Assembly: GCF_002906655.1 (NCBI RefSeq)
Contig: NZ_CP025794.1
Coordinates: 3,286,001-3,350,000 of the forward strand
Direction of reading: 5' to 3'
Length of the DNA stretch: 64,000 nt
Source of the DNA: Vibrio hyugaensis
GTDB taxonomy: Bacteria; Pseudomonadota; Gammaproteobacteria; Enterobacterales; Vibrionaceae
Shown in pieces: positions 46,987 through 55,363 of this stretch. The notes under the pieces were generated by a model. That model was not told where the DNA came from. It saw only the letters and a program-made list of their open reading frames with translations, and searched no databases. Numbering within the stretch: position 1 is the first letter of the stretch; each line of letters opens with the position of its first letter. A program made the translations under genes and the position numbers.

Positions 46987-47949
46987 ATGTTGAATGATTT
47001 TCCATGGTTACAGCCAGTTTGGGATAACCTAAAAACGAGCCTAGATTCCGAACGGGTTCCCGGCGCTTTGATGCTGCAAAGTGAGAAAGGTTTGGCCGTG
47101 GATAAGCTCGTGGAAGTTTTCAGCCATGCTTTGTTGTGCCAAAACTACGCCAGCGAAGCTTGTGGTTTTTGCCATAGCTGTCAGTTGGTGAAGTCTCAAA
47201 GCCATCCCGATTTACACTGGATAAGGCCAGAGAAAGAAGGCAAAGCGATTACGGTTGATCAGATTCGAGCCTGTAATCGTCTTGCTCATGAGTCTTCTCA
47301 ATTGAATGGTTATCGTGTGTTTATTATCGAGCCTGCGGATGCAATGAATGAGTCTGCATCTAATGCGTTGTTAAAAACACTCGAAGAACCAGGACACAAA
47401 TGCTTGTTCTTACTTGTCACGCACAATCAAGAGCGATTACTGCCAACGATTCAAAGTCGTTGTCAGCAGTGGGTGGTGGCATCTCCTTCGACTGAACAGG
47501 CAATGAACTGGATTAAAGAGCAAGGCGAGTCAAATGTGCCTGCTTATGCGCTAAAGTTGAATATGGGGTCTCCAATAAAAACCCTAGAAGCTGTGAAAAG
47601 TGGCGAGTTAGATGAATATCAAACGTTTGAACGCTGTTTTATCGACACGCTATCTTCGCCGGTATCGGATGTTTTTCAGTGCGCGACTATGATTGCGAAG
47701 AACCCTGATAAAGCGTTGGGCTGGGCATGGTATTTATTAACAGATGCGCAGAAGGCTCAGTTTGGCGTTGTCGAGGCGGATCAACTGCCTGGCTCGACGA
47801 AGTTCCCAACAAATAATTATGATGGGTTGTACCTATCAACGAAAAAGCTCCTTGAGCTTAAAGCACAGGTCCAGAATTTTCCGGGTTTGAACCTTGAACT
47901 ACTATCAATGAACTGGTTAATTGAATCACGAGAGGCATTATGTTCGTAG
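46987..47949 (+). CDS. holB: DNA polymerase III subunit delta prime
   Basis: Clamp-loader subunit, 320 residues of the AAA+ fold. A four-cysteine zinc module (CQNYASEACGFCHSC) lies near residue 50. The P-loop is degenerate, as expected for delta prime. SASNALLKTLEEP near 122 and the SRC motif in QSRCQQW near 158 (the arginine finger) are intact. It overlaps tatD by 10 bp. Confidence 0.95.
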   Translation: MLNDFPWLQPVWDNLKTSLDSERVPGALMLQSEKGLAVDKLVEVFSHALLCQNYASEACGFCHSCQLVKSQSHPDLHWIRPEKEGKAITVDQIRACNRLAHESSQLNGYRVFIIEPADAMNESASNALLKTLEEPGHKCLFLLVTHNQERLLPTIQSRCQQWVVASPSTEQAMNWIKEQGESNVPAYALKLNMGSPIKTLEAVKSGELDEYQTFERCFIDTLSSPVSDVFQCATMIAKNPDKALGWAWYLLTDAQKAQFGVVEADQLPGSTKFPTNNYDGLYLSTKKLLELKAQVQNFPGLNLELLSMNWLIESREALCS

Positions 47950-48707
47950 ATTCGCATTGTCATTTAGACAAGTTGAATTACGACGATCTTCATATCAATG
48001 TTGAAGACGTTATTAACAAAGCAAAACAAGCTAACGTAACCGAACTTCTATCGGTCGGTGTGACGTTGGACTCTTTCCCTAAGATGTTAGAGTTGATCAC
48101 GCCTTACGATAATGTATACGCGTCTTGTGGTGTGCACCCACTTGATGTGGAAAGTGCATTTTCACTAGAGACGCTGCATCGTCATGCTTCTCACGAGAAA
48201 GTCGTGGCAATTGGTGAAACGGGGTTAGATTATCATTACAAACCAGAGACAGCGGGACTGCAAAAAGAGCGTTTTGAGCAGCAAGTTGAATTAGCGGTAG
48301 CACTGAGTAAACCACTCATCATTCATACTCGTAACGCTCGTGAAGATACATTAGAAATTCTACGTAAAGGTGGAGCGGATAAATGTGGTGGTGTGATTCA
48401 TTGTTTTACGGAAGATCTGCCATTTGCAGAAGCTGCGTTGGATTTGGGGTTCTACATCTCAATTTCGGGTATTGTGACTTTCCGTCAAGCGACAGAACTG
48501 AAGGAAGTAGTGAAAGCATTACCGCTAGAAAAGCTACTTATTGAGACGGACTCACCGTATTTAGCTCCCGTGCCACATCGTGGAAAAGAGAACCAACCCG
48601 CTTACGTAGTCGAAGTTGCAGCCTATATTGCACAGCTAAAAGGATGCTCGCTAGCAGAGGTAGGGCAAAAAACCACCGAAAACTTCCGAAATCTTTTTTT
48701 GCGATGA
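47940..48707 (+). CDS. ycfH: TatD family metal-dependent hydrolase (YcfH)
   Basis: TIM-barrel metal hydrolase of 255 residues, the YcfH member of the TatD DNase group. Metal-binding HxH in VDSHCHLD at the N-terminus, GETGLDYHY near 93, His in IIHTRNA and ETDSPYLAPVPHRG near 205. It ends the operon. ptsG follows, as in E. coli, but beyond a terminator and a 400-bp gap. Confidence 0.94.
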   Translation: MFVDSHCHLDKLNYDDLHINVEDVINKAKQANVTELLSVGVTLDSFPKMLELITPYDNVYASCGVHPLDVESAFSLETLHRHASHEKVVAIGETGLDYHYKPETAGLQKERFEQQVELAVALSKPLIIHTRNAREDTLEILRKGGADKCGGVIHCFTEDLPFAEAALDLGFYISISGIVTFRQATELKEVVKALPLEKLLIETDSPYLAPVPHRGKENQPAYVVEVAAYIAQLKGCSLAEVGQKTTENFRNLFLR

Positions 48708-48725
48708 AAAATCAATAAGCGTAGT

Positions 48726-48751
48726 AAAAAAGGGGCAATAGCCCCTTTTTT
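48726..48751 (+). terminator. Terminator of the pabC-tatD string
   Basis: Perfect 11-bp stem AAAAAAGGGGC (48726-48736) / GCCCCTTTTTT (48741-48751), AATA loop. Confidence 0.94.
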
Positions 48752-49152
48752 GTTTAGAAATACGCCAAAAAGATCATTTAGTTTAATGTTTACTAAATTT
48801 GTTGATTTAACCGCATTCAAATCCCTCAAATGTAATTTTGTTACTAAAAATAACATCAGTCTTTATTTTATTTACGCCTTAAAATTAATTCTGTTGATAA
48901 TAAAGTCTTTATAAAACAGTGATATAAGTTTAATGCAAACCTTTTCATTAGCGCTTTTTCGGTGTGATCTGAGACTTGTTTTGAAACTAAATTTCGTAAC
49001 TGTGTGGAAAGTTTGAGGGCCATCAATATATATTTAGAGCCGGAAAATATAATGCAACGTGTGGTTACATTTTCATTGGGTGCTAACATTGAGGCTACGG
49101 GGGTGTGCCGTTAGTGCCCAAATAATACTTATAATTTATCAGGAGCATAAAC
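48752..49152 (+). other. ptsG upstream regulatory region
   Basis: 401 bases without a gene, AT-rich. It contains a candidate Mlc operator (48863-48887) and a half-conserved CRP-like site, TGTGA at 48963-48967 with a poor second arm. A long untranslated leader is likely. No SgrS-type pairing partner could be judged by eye. Confidence 0.5.
48863..48887. promoter_or_regulatory. Candidate Mlc/NagC-type operator upstream of ptsG
   Basis: TTATTTTA (48863-48870) and TAAAATTA (48880-48887), matching 7 of 8 as an inverted repeat with a 9-nt spacer. AT-rich T/A arms with this spacing resemble ROK-repressor sites, and Mlc is encoded in this window. Confidence 0.4.
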
Positions 49153-50583
49153 ATGTTTAAGAACCTTTTTGCAAACCTGCAAAAAGTTGGTAAAGCTCTG
49201 ATGCTACCAGTATCAGTTTTGCCAGTCGCAGGTATTCTACTAGGTGTTGGTGCTGCCCACCTTAGCTTCATTCCAGAGATCGTTTCGAATCTTATGGAAC
49301 AAGCTGGTGGTTCAGTATTCGGCCAAATGGCACTTCTATTTGCTGTTGGTGTAGCACTTGGCTTCACAAACAACGACGGTGTAGCAGGTCTTGCTGCTAT
49401 TGTTGGTTACGGCATCATGACAGCAACGCTTGGCGTTATGGCTGGCATCATGGGCGTTGAAAAAATCGATACAGGCGTACTAGGTGGTATCCTTGTCGGT
49501 GGTGTTGCTGCTTGGGCATTCAACCGTTTCTTCAAAATTCAACTTCCAGAGTACCTTGGTTTCTTCGCTGGTAAGCGTGCAGTGCCAATCATCACTGGTT
49601 TTGCTGCGATTTTCCTTGCGGTAGTACTTTCTTTCGTATGGCCACCAATCGGCGGTGCAATCTCTGCATTCTCTGACTGGGCTGCACATCAGAACCCACA
49701 ACTAGCATTCGGTATTTACGGTGTTGTTGAACGTTCTCTAATTCCATTCGGTCTACACCACGTATGGAACGTACCATTCTTCTTCGAAGCTGGTACTTGT
49801 GTGAACGCTGCGGGCGAAACTCAAAACGGCGTACTAACTTGTTACCTAGTTGCTGATGAAGCATCTCGTGCTGCTGGTAATGGCTTCGGTCAGCTAGCGG
49901 GTGGTTACATGTTCAAGATGTTTGGTCTACCAGCTGCAGCAATCGCAATTGCTCACTGTGCTAAACCAGAAAACCGCGCGAAAGTAATGGGTATCATGGC
50001 ATCTGCTGCGTTGACTTCATTCCTAACAGGTATTACTGAGCCAATCGAATTCTCATTCCTATTCGTTGCTCCACTACTATACGGTATCCACGCTCTACTA
50101 GCTGGTTCTGCATACGTTGTTGCTAATACTCTAGGCTTCGTACACGGTACATCATTCTCACACGGTCTGATCGACTTCCTAGTTCTATCTGGCCACGCTC
50201 AGAAGATGGGTCTGATGGTTGCTGTTGGTCTAGTTTACGCAGTCATCTACTACGTAGTATTCCGCACAGTAATCACTGCTCTTGACCTAAAAACTCCTGG
50301 TCGTGAAGATGAAACAGAAACTGCTGCGGTTGCGACTGGTTCAGACATGGCTGGTGAGCTTGTTGCTGCATTCGGCGGTAAAGCTAACATCACAGGTCTA
50401 GACGCATGTATCACTCGTCTACGTGTAGCAGTTGCTGATACAGCAGCAGTTGACCAAGACAAGCTAAAACAACTTGGCGCTGCTGGTGTTGTAGTTGTTG
50501 CAGGTGGTGTACAGGCTATCTTCGGTACTAAGTCTGACAACCTGAAAACAGAAATGGATGAGTGGATTCGTAACCACGGCTAA
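49153..50583 (+). CDS. ptsG: Glucose-specific PTS enzyme IIBC
   Basis: Takes up glucose and phosphorylates it during transport. 476 residues (477 in E. coli). The N-terminal amphipathic segment [19 protein letters not shown] leads into the IIC membrane domain (about 10-385, ten or so helices, with [12 protein letters not shown] as the conserved substrate-loop motif). A linker then joins the IIB domain, phosphorylated on Cys419 in [16 protein letters not shown] precedes ATG 49153. Probably repressed by Mlc and activated by CRP. Confidence 0.97.
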   Translation: MFKNLFANLQKVGKALMLPVSVLPVAGILLGVGAAHLSFIPEIVSNLMEQAGGSVFGQMALLFAVGVALGFTNNDGVAGLAAIVGYGIMTATLGVMAGIMGVEKIDTGVLGGILVGGVAAWAFNRFFKIQLPEYLGFFAGKRAVPIITGFAAIFLAVVLSFVWPPIGGAISAFSDWAAHQNPQLAFGIYGVVERSLIPFGLHHVWNVPFFFEAGTCVNAAGETQNGVLTCYLVADEASRAAGNGFGQLAGGYMFKMFGLPAAAIAIAHCAKPENRAKVMGIMASAALTSFLTGITEPIEFSFLFVAPLLYGIHALLAGSAYVVANTLGFVHGTSFSHGLIDFLVLSGHAQKMGLMVAVGLVYAVIYYVVFRTVITALDLKTPGREDETETAAVATGSDMAGELVAAFGGKANITGLDACITRLRVAVADTAAVDQDKLKQLGAAGVVVVAGGVQAIFGTKSDNLKTEMDEWIRNHG

Positions 50584-50598
50584 TCTCAGTCATTCATA

Positions 50599-50624
50599 AA
50601 AAAGGAGGCTTCGGCCTCCTTTTT
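50599..50624 (+). terminator. Terminator of ptsG
   Basis: Perfect 11-bp stem AAAAAGGAGGC (50599-50609) / GCCTCCTTTTT (50614-50624) closed by a very stable TTCG tetraloop. Confidence 0.95.
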
Positions 50625-50827
50625 CGATCTGTAAATTTTGGTCTACCTTTTTCTTTTCTATTGTCACTGTTTTCTCTCTTAGTCACTTCCTTAGTTACAG
50701 TGCGTGATCTTCTTCTCAGCCTTACGTTTGTAGCTTTATTCATACGTCATCCTTACTCGTTACTGACAAAATAAAATGGTGTTATGTTTGAATTATGCAC
50801 GCTGTTTTTTAGAGGGGGGAGATGTTG

Positions 50828-51229
50828 ATGAAAAAACTAATTTTGTTGGCAGCAGCTGCATTGCCAAGCGCCGTAATGGCTGCGGATGGACCAAAGAATT
50901 TTTCTGTGGGTATGGCTGTTGATCAGCAGTTGAGTGTCGTGATTGAAATTGAAGATAAGTATCGCGGTATCATTGGTAATGATGGGATGGCGTTTGACTA
51001 CATTGCGAAGCGCGGGACGTTCGATCAAAGCATGCCACTGACCTGGTACGTCGGTATTGGTGGTTGGTATGAGTGGGATGACGAATTTGGTGTCCGTGTT
51101 CCATTGGGTTTGAACTGGGACTTATCTAAAGGCTGGGACCTCTACGCTCAAATTCACCCAGAACTTGAGCTTTATAAAGGACCTGACCTACAAATCGGTG
51201 GGGCACTTGGTATCAAGTATAATTTCTAA
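50828..51229 (+). CDS. Small outer-membrane-type protein, function unknown
   Basis: 133 residues with a clear signal peptide (MKKLILLAAAALPSAVMA, cleavage before ADGPKN). The mature part of about 115 residues alternates in a beta-barrel manner and ends in KYNF, an outer-membrane C-terminal signature with a final Phe. It has no cysteines. I cannot place it in a named family. GGGGGGAG (50813-50820) is 7 nt from ATG 50828, and 1 nt from the in-frame ATG 50822, so 50828 is the start. It stands alone between two terminators. Confidence 0.75.
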   Translation: MKKLILLAAAALPSAVMAADGPKNFSVGMAVDQQLSVVIEIEDKYRGIIGNDGMAFDYIAKRGTFDQSMPLTWYVGIGGWYEWDDEFGVRVPLGLNWDLSKGWDLYAQIHPELELYKGPDLQIGGALGIKYNF

Positions 51230-51241
51230 CAGACACAAAAA

Positions 51242-51271
51242 TGCCGGCTTTGTCGCCGGCACTTTATTTTT
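51242..51271. terminator. Bidirectional terminator between the small barrel gene and metS-like gene
   Basis: Stem TGCCGGC (51242-51248) / GCCGGCA (51255-51261), with TTTATTTTTT on one side and TTTTTG on the other, between convergent genes. Confidence 0.8.
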
Positions 51272-51287
51272 TAACTTCTAATTATGA

Positions 51288-51383
51288 TTATTGTTTGTTC
51301 ATTGCACGTTTGATGCAAATTGCGGCTCCGCCCCAAGTAATACCCAGACCGATAATCATCATGATGATTGCACTTGTCGTCAT
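51288..51383 (-). CDS. MetS-like small subunit of the NSS methionine/alanine importer
   Basis: 31 residues: MTTSAIIMMIIGLGITWGG at the start, ending RAMNKQ. One membrane helix followed by a short basic tail, the pattern of the MetS small subunit that works with MetP in Corynebacterium. Its ATG shares one base with the stop of the upstream transporter gene (TAATG) and is preceded by AAGGAG inside that gene's end, about 8 nt away. The tight coupling supports a shared complex. Too short for routine gene calling. Confidence 0.85.
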   Translation of the reverse strand: MTTSAIIMMIIGLGITWGGAAICIKRAMNKQ

Positions 51384-52843
51384 TACGCTTTCTCCTTGCT
51401 CATTACGTTAATTAATACACCAAACACGAACAGCGCAGCAATCATTGCCCAACCTAGCGTTAGGTCGTAGCCACCGTAGCCTTCTGTTAGAAGCGCGTAC
51501 AGTTTTGTTGCCAAGATAATCGCTAGCATGATAGGCGTCACGAAACGTAGACAGATTTCAAACCATTGACCGATAGAGAAGTCAGAACGTTCATTAACGT
51601 AATTGCGAACTTCTGGTACTTGTTTCAATAACCAAGCCATCAGAACGATTTCTACAAGGCCGCCAACCATAATACCAACGTTGTTTGCGAAGTGGTCGAC
51701 AAGGTCGAGTAGAAGCAGTCCGCCGTTGGTCGCGAATGCCATCGAAACAACAAATCCCGTACCAATCACGATGTTTGCGGCTTTTTTACGACTCCATTTT
51801 AGCTTGTCGATAACCGCTGAAGTGACTGCCTCCATGATCGAAATGTGCGAGCTTAAACCAGCAACAACCAAAGCAAAGAAGAACAGCGGGCCAAGAATGT
51901 ATGGTGCTGGTAATAAGTTAATTGCCGCAGGTAATGTCACAAATGCCAATCCAACACCTGCTGATACAACTTCAGTGAGTGGTTTGCCTTGCTCTTGCGC
52001 CATATACCCCAACACCGAGAAAATCATGATACCCGATAGAATTGAGAAGCCACAGTTGATCAATACCGTCATAAAGGCGTTATTGGTGATGTCCGATTTC
52101 TCTGGTAGGTAGCTTGAGTACGCCAGCATGATCGCAAAGCCAATGCTCAACGTGAAGAAGATTTGACCATAAGCCGCAGCCCATACCTTCACATCCCAAA
52201 TTTTGCTGAAATCAGGCTCGAACATGTAGTTCACACCATCTAGCGCACCAGGTAGGAAAATCATGCGGCCAATCAAGAAGATCACCATTACAAACAAAAT
52301 AGGCATCATGATCTTAGAAGCGCGTTCAATACCCGATTTAACACCGCTCACAATGGCTGTGTAGGTAATCGCCCAAGCAATCAACATAGATGCTGCGATC
52401 TTCCATTGAATACTGCCTAAATCCGTTGGTGAATTATCACCAATCTTTAGGTATTCACTAAAGAAGAATGCATTCGTATCTGAGCCCCAACTTTGAGTAA
52501 ACGACATACCAAAATAAGAAATCGCCCAACCAATAACGGCAACGTAATAGACTGCGATAACTGCAGCAACACCCACCTGAAACCAACCTAACCACTCAAA
52601 CTTAGAGTGGATCTTCGCGAGTGTTTTTGGCGCAGAACCACGGTACTTTTGACCCATACTGAACTCTAGGATCATGAATGGAATACCTGCTGTGATCATG
52701 GCGAAAAGGTAAGGAATAAAAAAGGCACCGCCACCATTCTCATAAGCCATATAAGGGAAACGCCAGATGTTACCCAAACCGATGGCTGAACCGACTGCGG
52801 CTAAAATGAATCCCGCACGGGATCCCCATTGTTCTCGCTTCAT
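51383..52843 (-). CDS. Sodium-dependent amino-acid transporter, NSS family (MetP-like)
   Basis: Neurotransmitter:sodium symporter family member of 486 residues with about twelve membrane helices. The signature GSAIGLGNIWRFPYMAYENG in helix 1 carries the sodium and substrate site. Bacterial relatives move methionine, alanine or other neutral amino acids with sodium. The presence of the MetS-like partner suggests a MetP-type methionine/alanine importer, but the substrate is inferred from this only. ATG 52843 is preceded by AGGAGT on the minus strand. Confidence 0.9.
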   Translation of the reverse strand: MKREQWGSRAGFILAAVGSAIGLGNIWRFPYMAYENGGGAFFIPYLFAMITAGIPFMILEFSMGQKYRGSAPKTLAKIHSKFEWLGWFQVGVAAVIAVYYVAVIGWAISYFGMSFTQSWGSDTNAFFFSEYLKIGDNSPTDLGSIQWKIAASMLIAWAITYTAIVSGVKSGIERASKIMMPILFVMVIFLIGRMIFLPGALDGVNYMFEPDFSKIWDVKVWAAAYGQIFFTLSIGFAIMLAYSSYLPEKSDITNNAFMTVLINCGFSILSGIMIFSVLGYMAQEQGKPLTEVVSAGVGLAFVTLPAAINLLPAPYILGPLFFFALVVAGLSSHISIMEAVTSAVIDKLKWSRKKAANIVIGTGFVVSMAFATNGGLLLLDLVDHFANNVGIMVGGLVEIVLMAWLLKQVPEVRNYVNERSDFSIGQWFEICLRFVTPIMLAIILATKLYALLTEGYGGYDLTLGWAMIAALFVFGVLINVMSKEKA

Positions 52844-53308
52844 ATTTGACTCCTGTACAACTCCCTAAGGAATGAAGCTCTTTCAGGCATTATGAAAAAA
52901 CCAGCAGAAGAAAGGGCAACTGTTATCCATCAGTTTTTGTCCTTAATTCCGAATTGTTACAAAATTCTGGTGTTTTACTTTGTAATGCATGCAAAGAAAT
53001 AGAATTAAATGCTTAGTATTTTGATGTGTGTTTGTAAAAGCTGAAATATTCTTCTGCTTTCTGTGGTTAGACTAACTTTTTACATTATTTAGCGCAATAG
53101 ATTCTAAATGTTAATGGCAGGATTTTATGTGGTTTAAATATTGTTAAATGGTGTTTTTGTAGGGCATCCGATCGGTAATTAGTGGTTGTTTTTGAAATAA
53201 ATATCTAATTTATCAATGTGATCTTGGTCTAATAAACTGTTTTTGTTTTATAGGGCGTCTGTCTGTATTGATGACACCCTATAGAAGATATTACGTTAAA
53301 ACGACGTG
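52844..53308. other. Gap between the NSS transporter and the barrel gene
   Basis: 465 bases, AT-rich, no gene. It holds the promoter side of the transporter. Near 53249-53283 a stem TATAGGGCGTC / GACACCCTATA (10 of 11 pairs) lies after the barrel gene stop; it lacks a T run on the minus strand, so it is a hairpin rather than a classical terminator. Confidence 0.45.
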
Positions 53309-53899
53309 TTAGAAGCGGAAGGTAAAACCAATATTTGACTGGAATTGGTTCATCCAATCGGTTTCAAACTTGATAATACAAGATGAACCGTCAGTCGGTA
53401 GGACGCAGGCTCCTGATGTGTCGTTATCGACAACAGTGCCCAACCAACGGATCTGAGCTGTCATCGCAAAGGTTTTCGAGAATTCGTATTCAAGACCGGC
53501 GAAAGCACTGCCAGAAAACCCGTATTTGTCATTAACCCAGTCTACGTCGGCGTATGACGCGCCTATGCCCAATCCCACGTAGGTTTGCCATCCTTGAGAA
53601 AGAGGGTAGTAAATACTGCTTTGAAATTGGAGATAGTGAATATCTGCGGAGTTATTGATGTCTTGTAGTTCTGACGATTGGTTTGAATAGAAAAAACCGA
53701 TACGACCCATCTCGAAAGGCGTTTCTACGGATATCGCATAATTGATGGAAGGGTCTAAATCGTAGGTGCGGCCGTTTTCATCCTCTACTTTTCCGCCCCC
53801 TGTAAAGCCGACGTAGGGAGTAACGATAACGTTTGCTTGAGCAGCCATAGAACTGCTCAATAAGATACTCCCAACTAGCCAGCCAATTTTATAGTTCAT
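53309..53899 (-). CDS. Outer-membrane beta-barrel protein, function unknown
   Basis: 196 residues with a signal peptide (MNYKIGWLVGSILLSSSMAA, cleavage near QANV). The mature part of about 172 residues has alternating strands and ends FTFRF, the outer-membrane insertion signature. Its size suits an eight-stranded barrel like OmpW/OmpA-N, with periodic YVGLGIGASYADV and GSAFAGLEYEF strands. Two cysteines (ACVLPTDGSSC) in a late loop may form a disulfide. AAGGAG precedes the ATG. An inverted repeat GACTAAG/CTTAGTC (53918-53944) lies just upstream. Family not identified. Confidence 0.8.
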   Translation of the reverse strand: MNYKIGWLVGSILLSSSMAAQANVIVTPYVGFTGGGKVEDENGRTYDLDPSINYAISVETPFEMGRIGFFYSNQSSELQDINNSADIHYLQFQSSIYYPLSQGWQTYVGLGIGASYADVDWVNDKYGFSGSAFAGLEYEFSKTFAMTAQIRWLGTVVDNDTSGACVLPTDGSSCIIKFETDWMNQFQSNIGFTFRF

Positions 53900-54026
53900 T
53901 TGCTATCTCCTTATTATGACTAAGCTAATTGTGATGCCTTAGTCAAAATCGTGCGACTAAATTAGGCAATTCTTGAACATAATTCACACTGGTGTTATTA
54001 ATTTGTTACAACTAAAGGAGGTGTCT

Positions 54027-54119
54027 ATGGAACACGATCTAAAATCCGCCCTACTCATTGTCGTCACGGTGTTCGCAGTTTTACTGTCTTTTGGCATAAT
54101 TGCGATTACTACGGCTTAA
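54027..54119 (+). CDS. YnhF-like small membrane protein
   Basis: 30 residues: MEHDLKSALLIVVTVFAVLL then SFGIIAITTA, a single membrane helix behind a short charged N-terminus. It resembles YnhF of E. coli (29 residues, with the same M-x-x-DLK-x-x-L opening). The ribosome site AAAGGAGGT is near perfect, 5 nt before the ATG, which is strong support for such a short gene. It is 22 bp before the patatin gene. Function unknown. Confidence 0.75.
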   Translation: MEHDLKSALLIVVTVFAVLLSFGIIAITTA

Positions 54120-54141
54120 CTAACATACTGGCATTACGCCT

Positions 54142-55287
54142 ATGATACGTAACAGCGGTATAATCACCGACAGCCATGCAGAGCTTGATGTAGATGTTTA
54201 CGAGCGCTTTAGAAATGGCAAAACTGCCCTTGTCGCACAAGGTGGAGGGCAGAGAGGGATTTTTACCGCTGGTGTATTGGATGCATTTCTTCTTTCCAAT
54301 TTCGACCCGTTTGATGAGTTCTATGGTACTTCAGCCGGCGCGCTTAACCTCTGTGCTTATCTCTGCCGACAACACGGAATGGGGAAAGCTTTCATTACTG
54401 ATCTCACGACATCTGACGAATTCTTCAATCTCTTCCGCTACATCCGTAAAAAGCAGTATTTGGGGCTAGAATGGGCCTTAGAGCGGATTCAGGATTACCC
54501 TTACAAACTTGACTTAGATATGGGGAAAAGTGTGTTAGGAGCCCGTAACGCCTTCGCAGCGGTCACTAACGCCGACACTCTCTCAGATCAATACCTGCCG
54601 ATTTTGAGCCAAAATTGGGTTAATACCATGGTAGCGACGTGCGCCATACCAAAATTGTACCAAAGCCCTGTGAGCATTAATGGTCAGCAGTTTGTGGATG
54701 GAGGTGTGTCTGCGTCTATCCCAGTGCAAGAAGCATGGCGACAAAATGCACGTAATATTATTGTGATTCGTACCGAGCCTTTTTCTGAATCAGAAGCTAA
54801 AGCGCAAAGTGAGATTGGTGATGGTGGCGTTGAGTGGTATCGAGAATCTATTAATTCAGTACAAGAATCTTGGCAACAAAAAGTTACTCAATGGAAAGAT
54901 GATTGGAGTGACTTCCTTCAACAAAAAATCAATGCCGCTCATGACTCTAAGTTAACTGGCCACAAACTGCTGAATGGCGGACGTTGGTTGTTTGGGGCGG
55001 ACAATTTGTATCGTTTGAGTCATTTGATCGGGGAGAACTTCGACTCCGGGCTGGCAGATATGTTGATGATTCACTATCAAACGTTCGAACTGACACAAGC
55101 TTTCTTGTCTGCACCACCGGATGATACCTTTATCCTCCAGTTGGCTCCTAAAGAAGAGCTCCAATCCTCTTCGCTACTTAGTGACCCAGAAGCGCTAGAG
55201 CATGACTACCAACTCGGACTACAAGCGGGTTTTAACCTGATTCAGCTCTATGATAAGTTAAACGTAGATGGCCGAGAGACCGCTTAG
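54142..55287 (+). CDS. Patatin-like phospholipase family protein
   Basis: 381 residues. The patatin domain (about 28-225) shows the oxyanion loop GGGQRGIFTAGV, nucleophile Ser in YGTSAGALNL and catalytic Asp in VDGGVSASIP, so the Ser-Asp dyad is complete. The C-terminal third is typical of the YjjU-like bacterial subgroup. Probably a lipid acyl hydrolase in the cytoplasm or at the membrane, since there is no signal peptide. No clear Shine-Dalgarno before ATG 54142; it may be coupled to the small gene upstream. The former terminator downstream is split by an insertion sequence. Confidence 0.88.
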   Translation: MIRNSGIITDSHAELDVDVYERFRNGKTALVAQGGGQRGIFTAGVLDAFLLSNFDPFDEFYGTSAGALNLCAYLCRQHGMGKAFITDLTTSDEFFNLFRYIRKKQYLGLEWALERIQDYPYKLDLDMGKSVLGARNAFAAVTNADTLSDQYLPILSQNWVNTMVATCAIPKLYQSPVSINGQQFVDGGVSASIPVQEAWRQNARNIIVIRTEPFSESEAKAQSEIGDGGVEWYRESINSVQESWQQKVTQWKDDWSDFLQQKINAAHDSKLTGHKLLNGGRWLFGADNLYRLSHLIGENFDSGLADMLMIHYQTFELTQAFLSAPPDDTFILQLAPKEELQSSSLLSDPEALEHDYQLGLQAGFNLIQLYDKLNVDGRETA

Positions 55288-55313
55288 GTTTGAATCCGTA
55301 ATTCGATAAAAGA

Positions 55314-55322
55314 AAAGGCTCC
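55314..55322. repeat. Left half of a hairpin split by the insertion sequence
   Basis: AAAGGCTCC at 55314-55322 is the exact reverse complement of GGAGCCTTT at 56843-56851 on the other side of the element. Read on the minus strand this half ends GGAGCCTTTTCTTTT, a terminator tail. Confidence 0.6.
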
Positions 55323-55330
55323 GTTTGGCT

Positions 55331-55363
55331 GTCTCTTGATCACAAGTCTAGTGATCAAGAGAC
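55331..55363. repeat. 13-bp inverted repeat at the inside end of the element
   Basis: GTCTCTTGATCAC (55331-55343) and GTGATCAAGAGAC (55351-55363) are perfect inverted repeats spanning the transposase stop codon. Each arm holds a GATC (55338-55341, 55353-55356), a possible Dam site. Confidence 0.75.

Noticed and set aside
48963..48978. CRP site in the ptsG upstream region
   Set aside because: Only the first arm TGTGA fits; the second arm ACTTG is far from TCACA. Mentioned as weak, not called.
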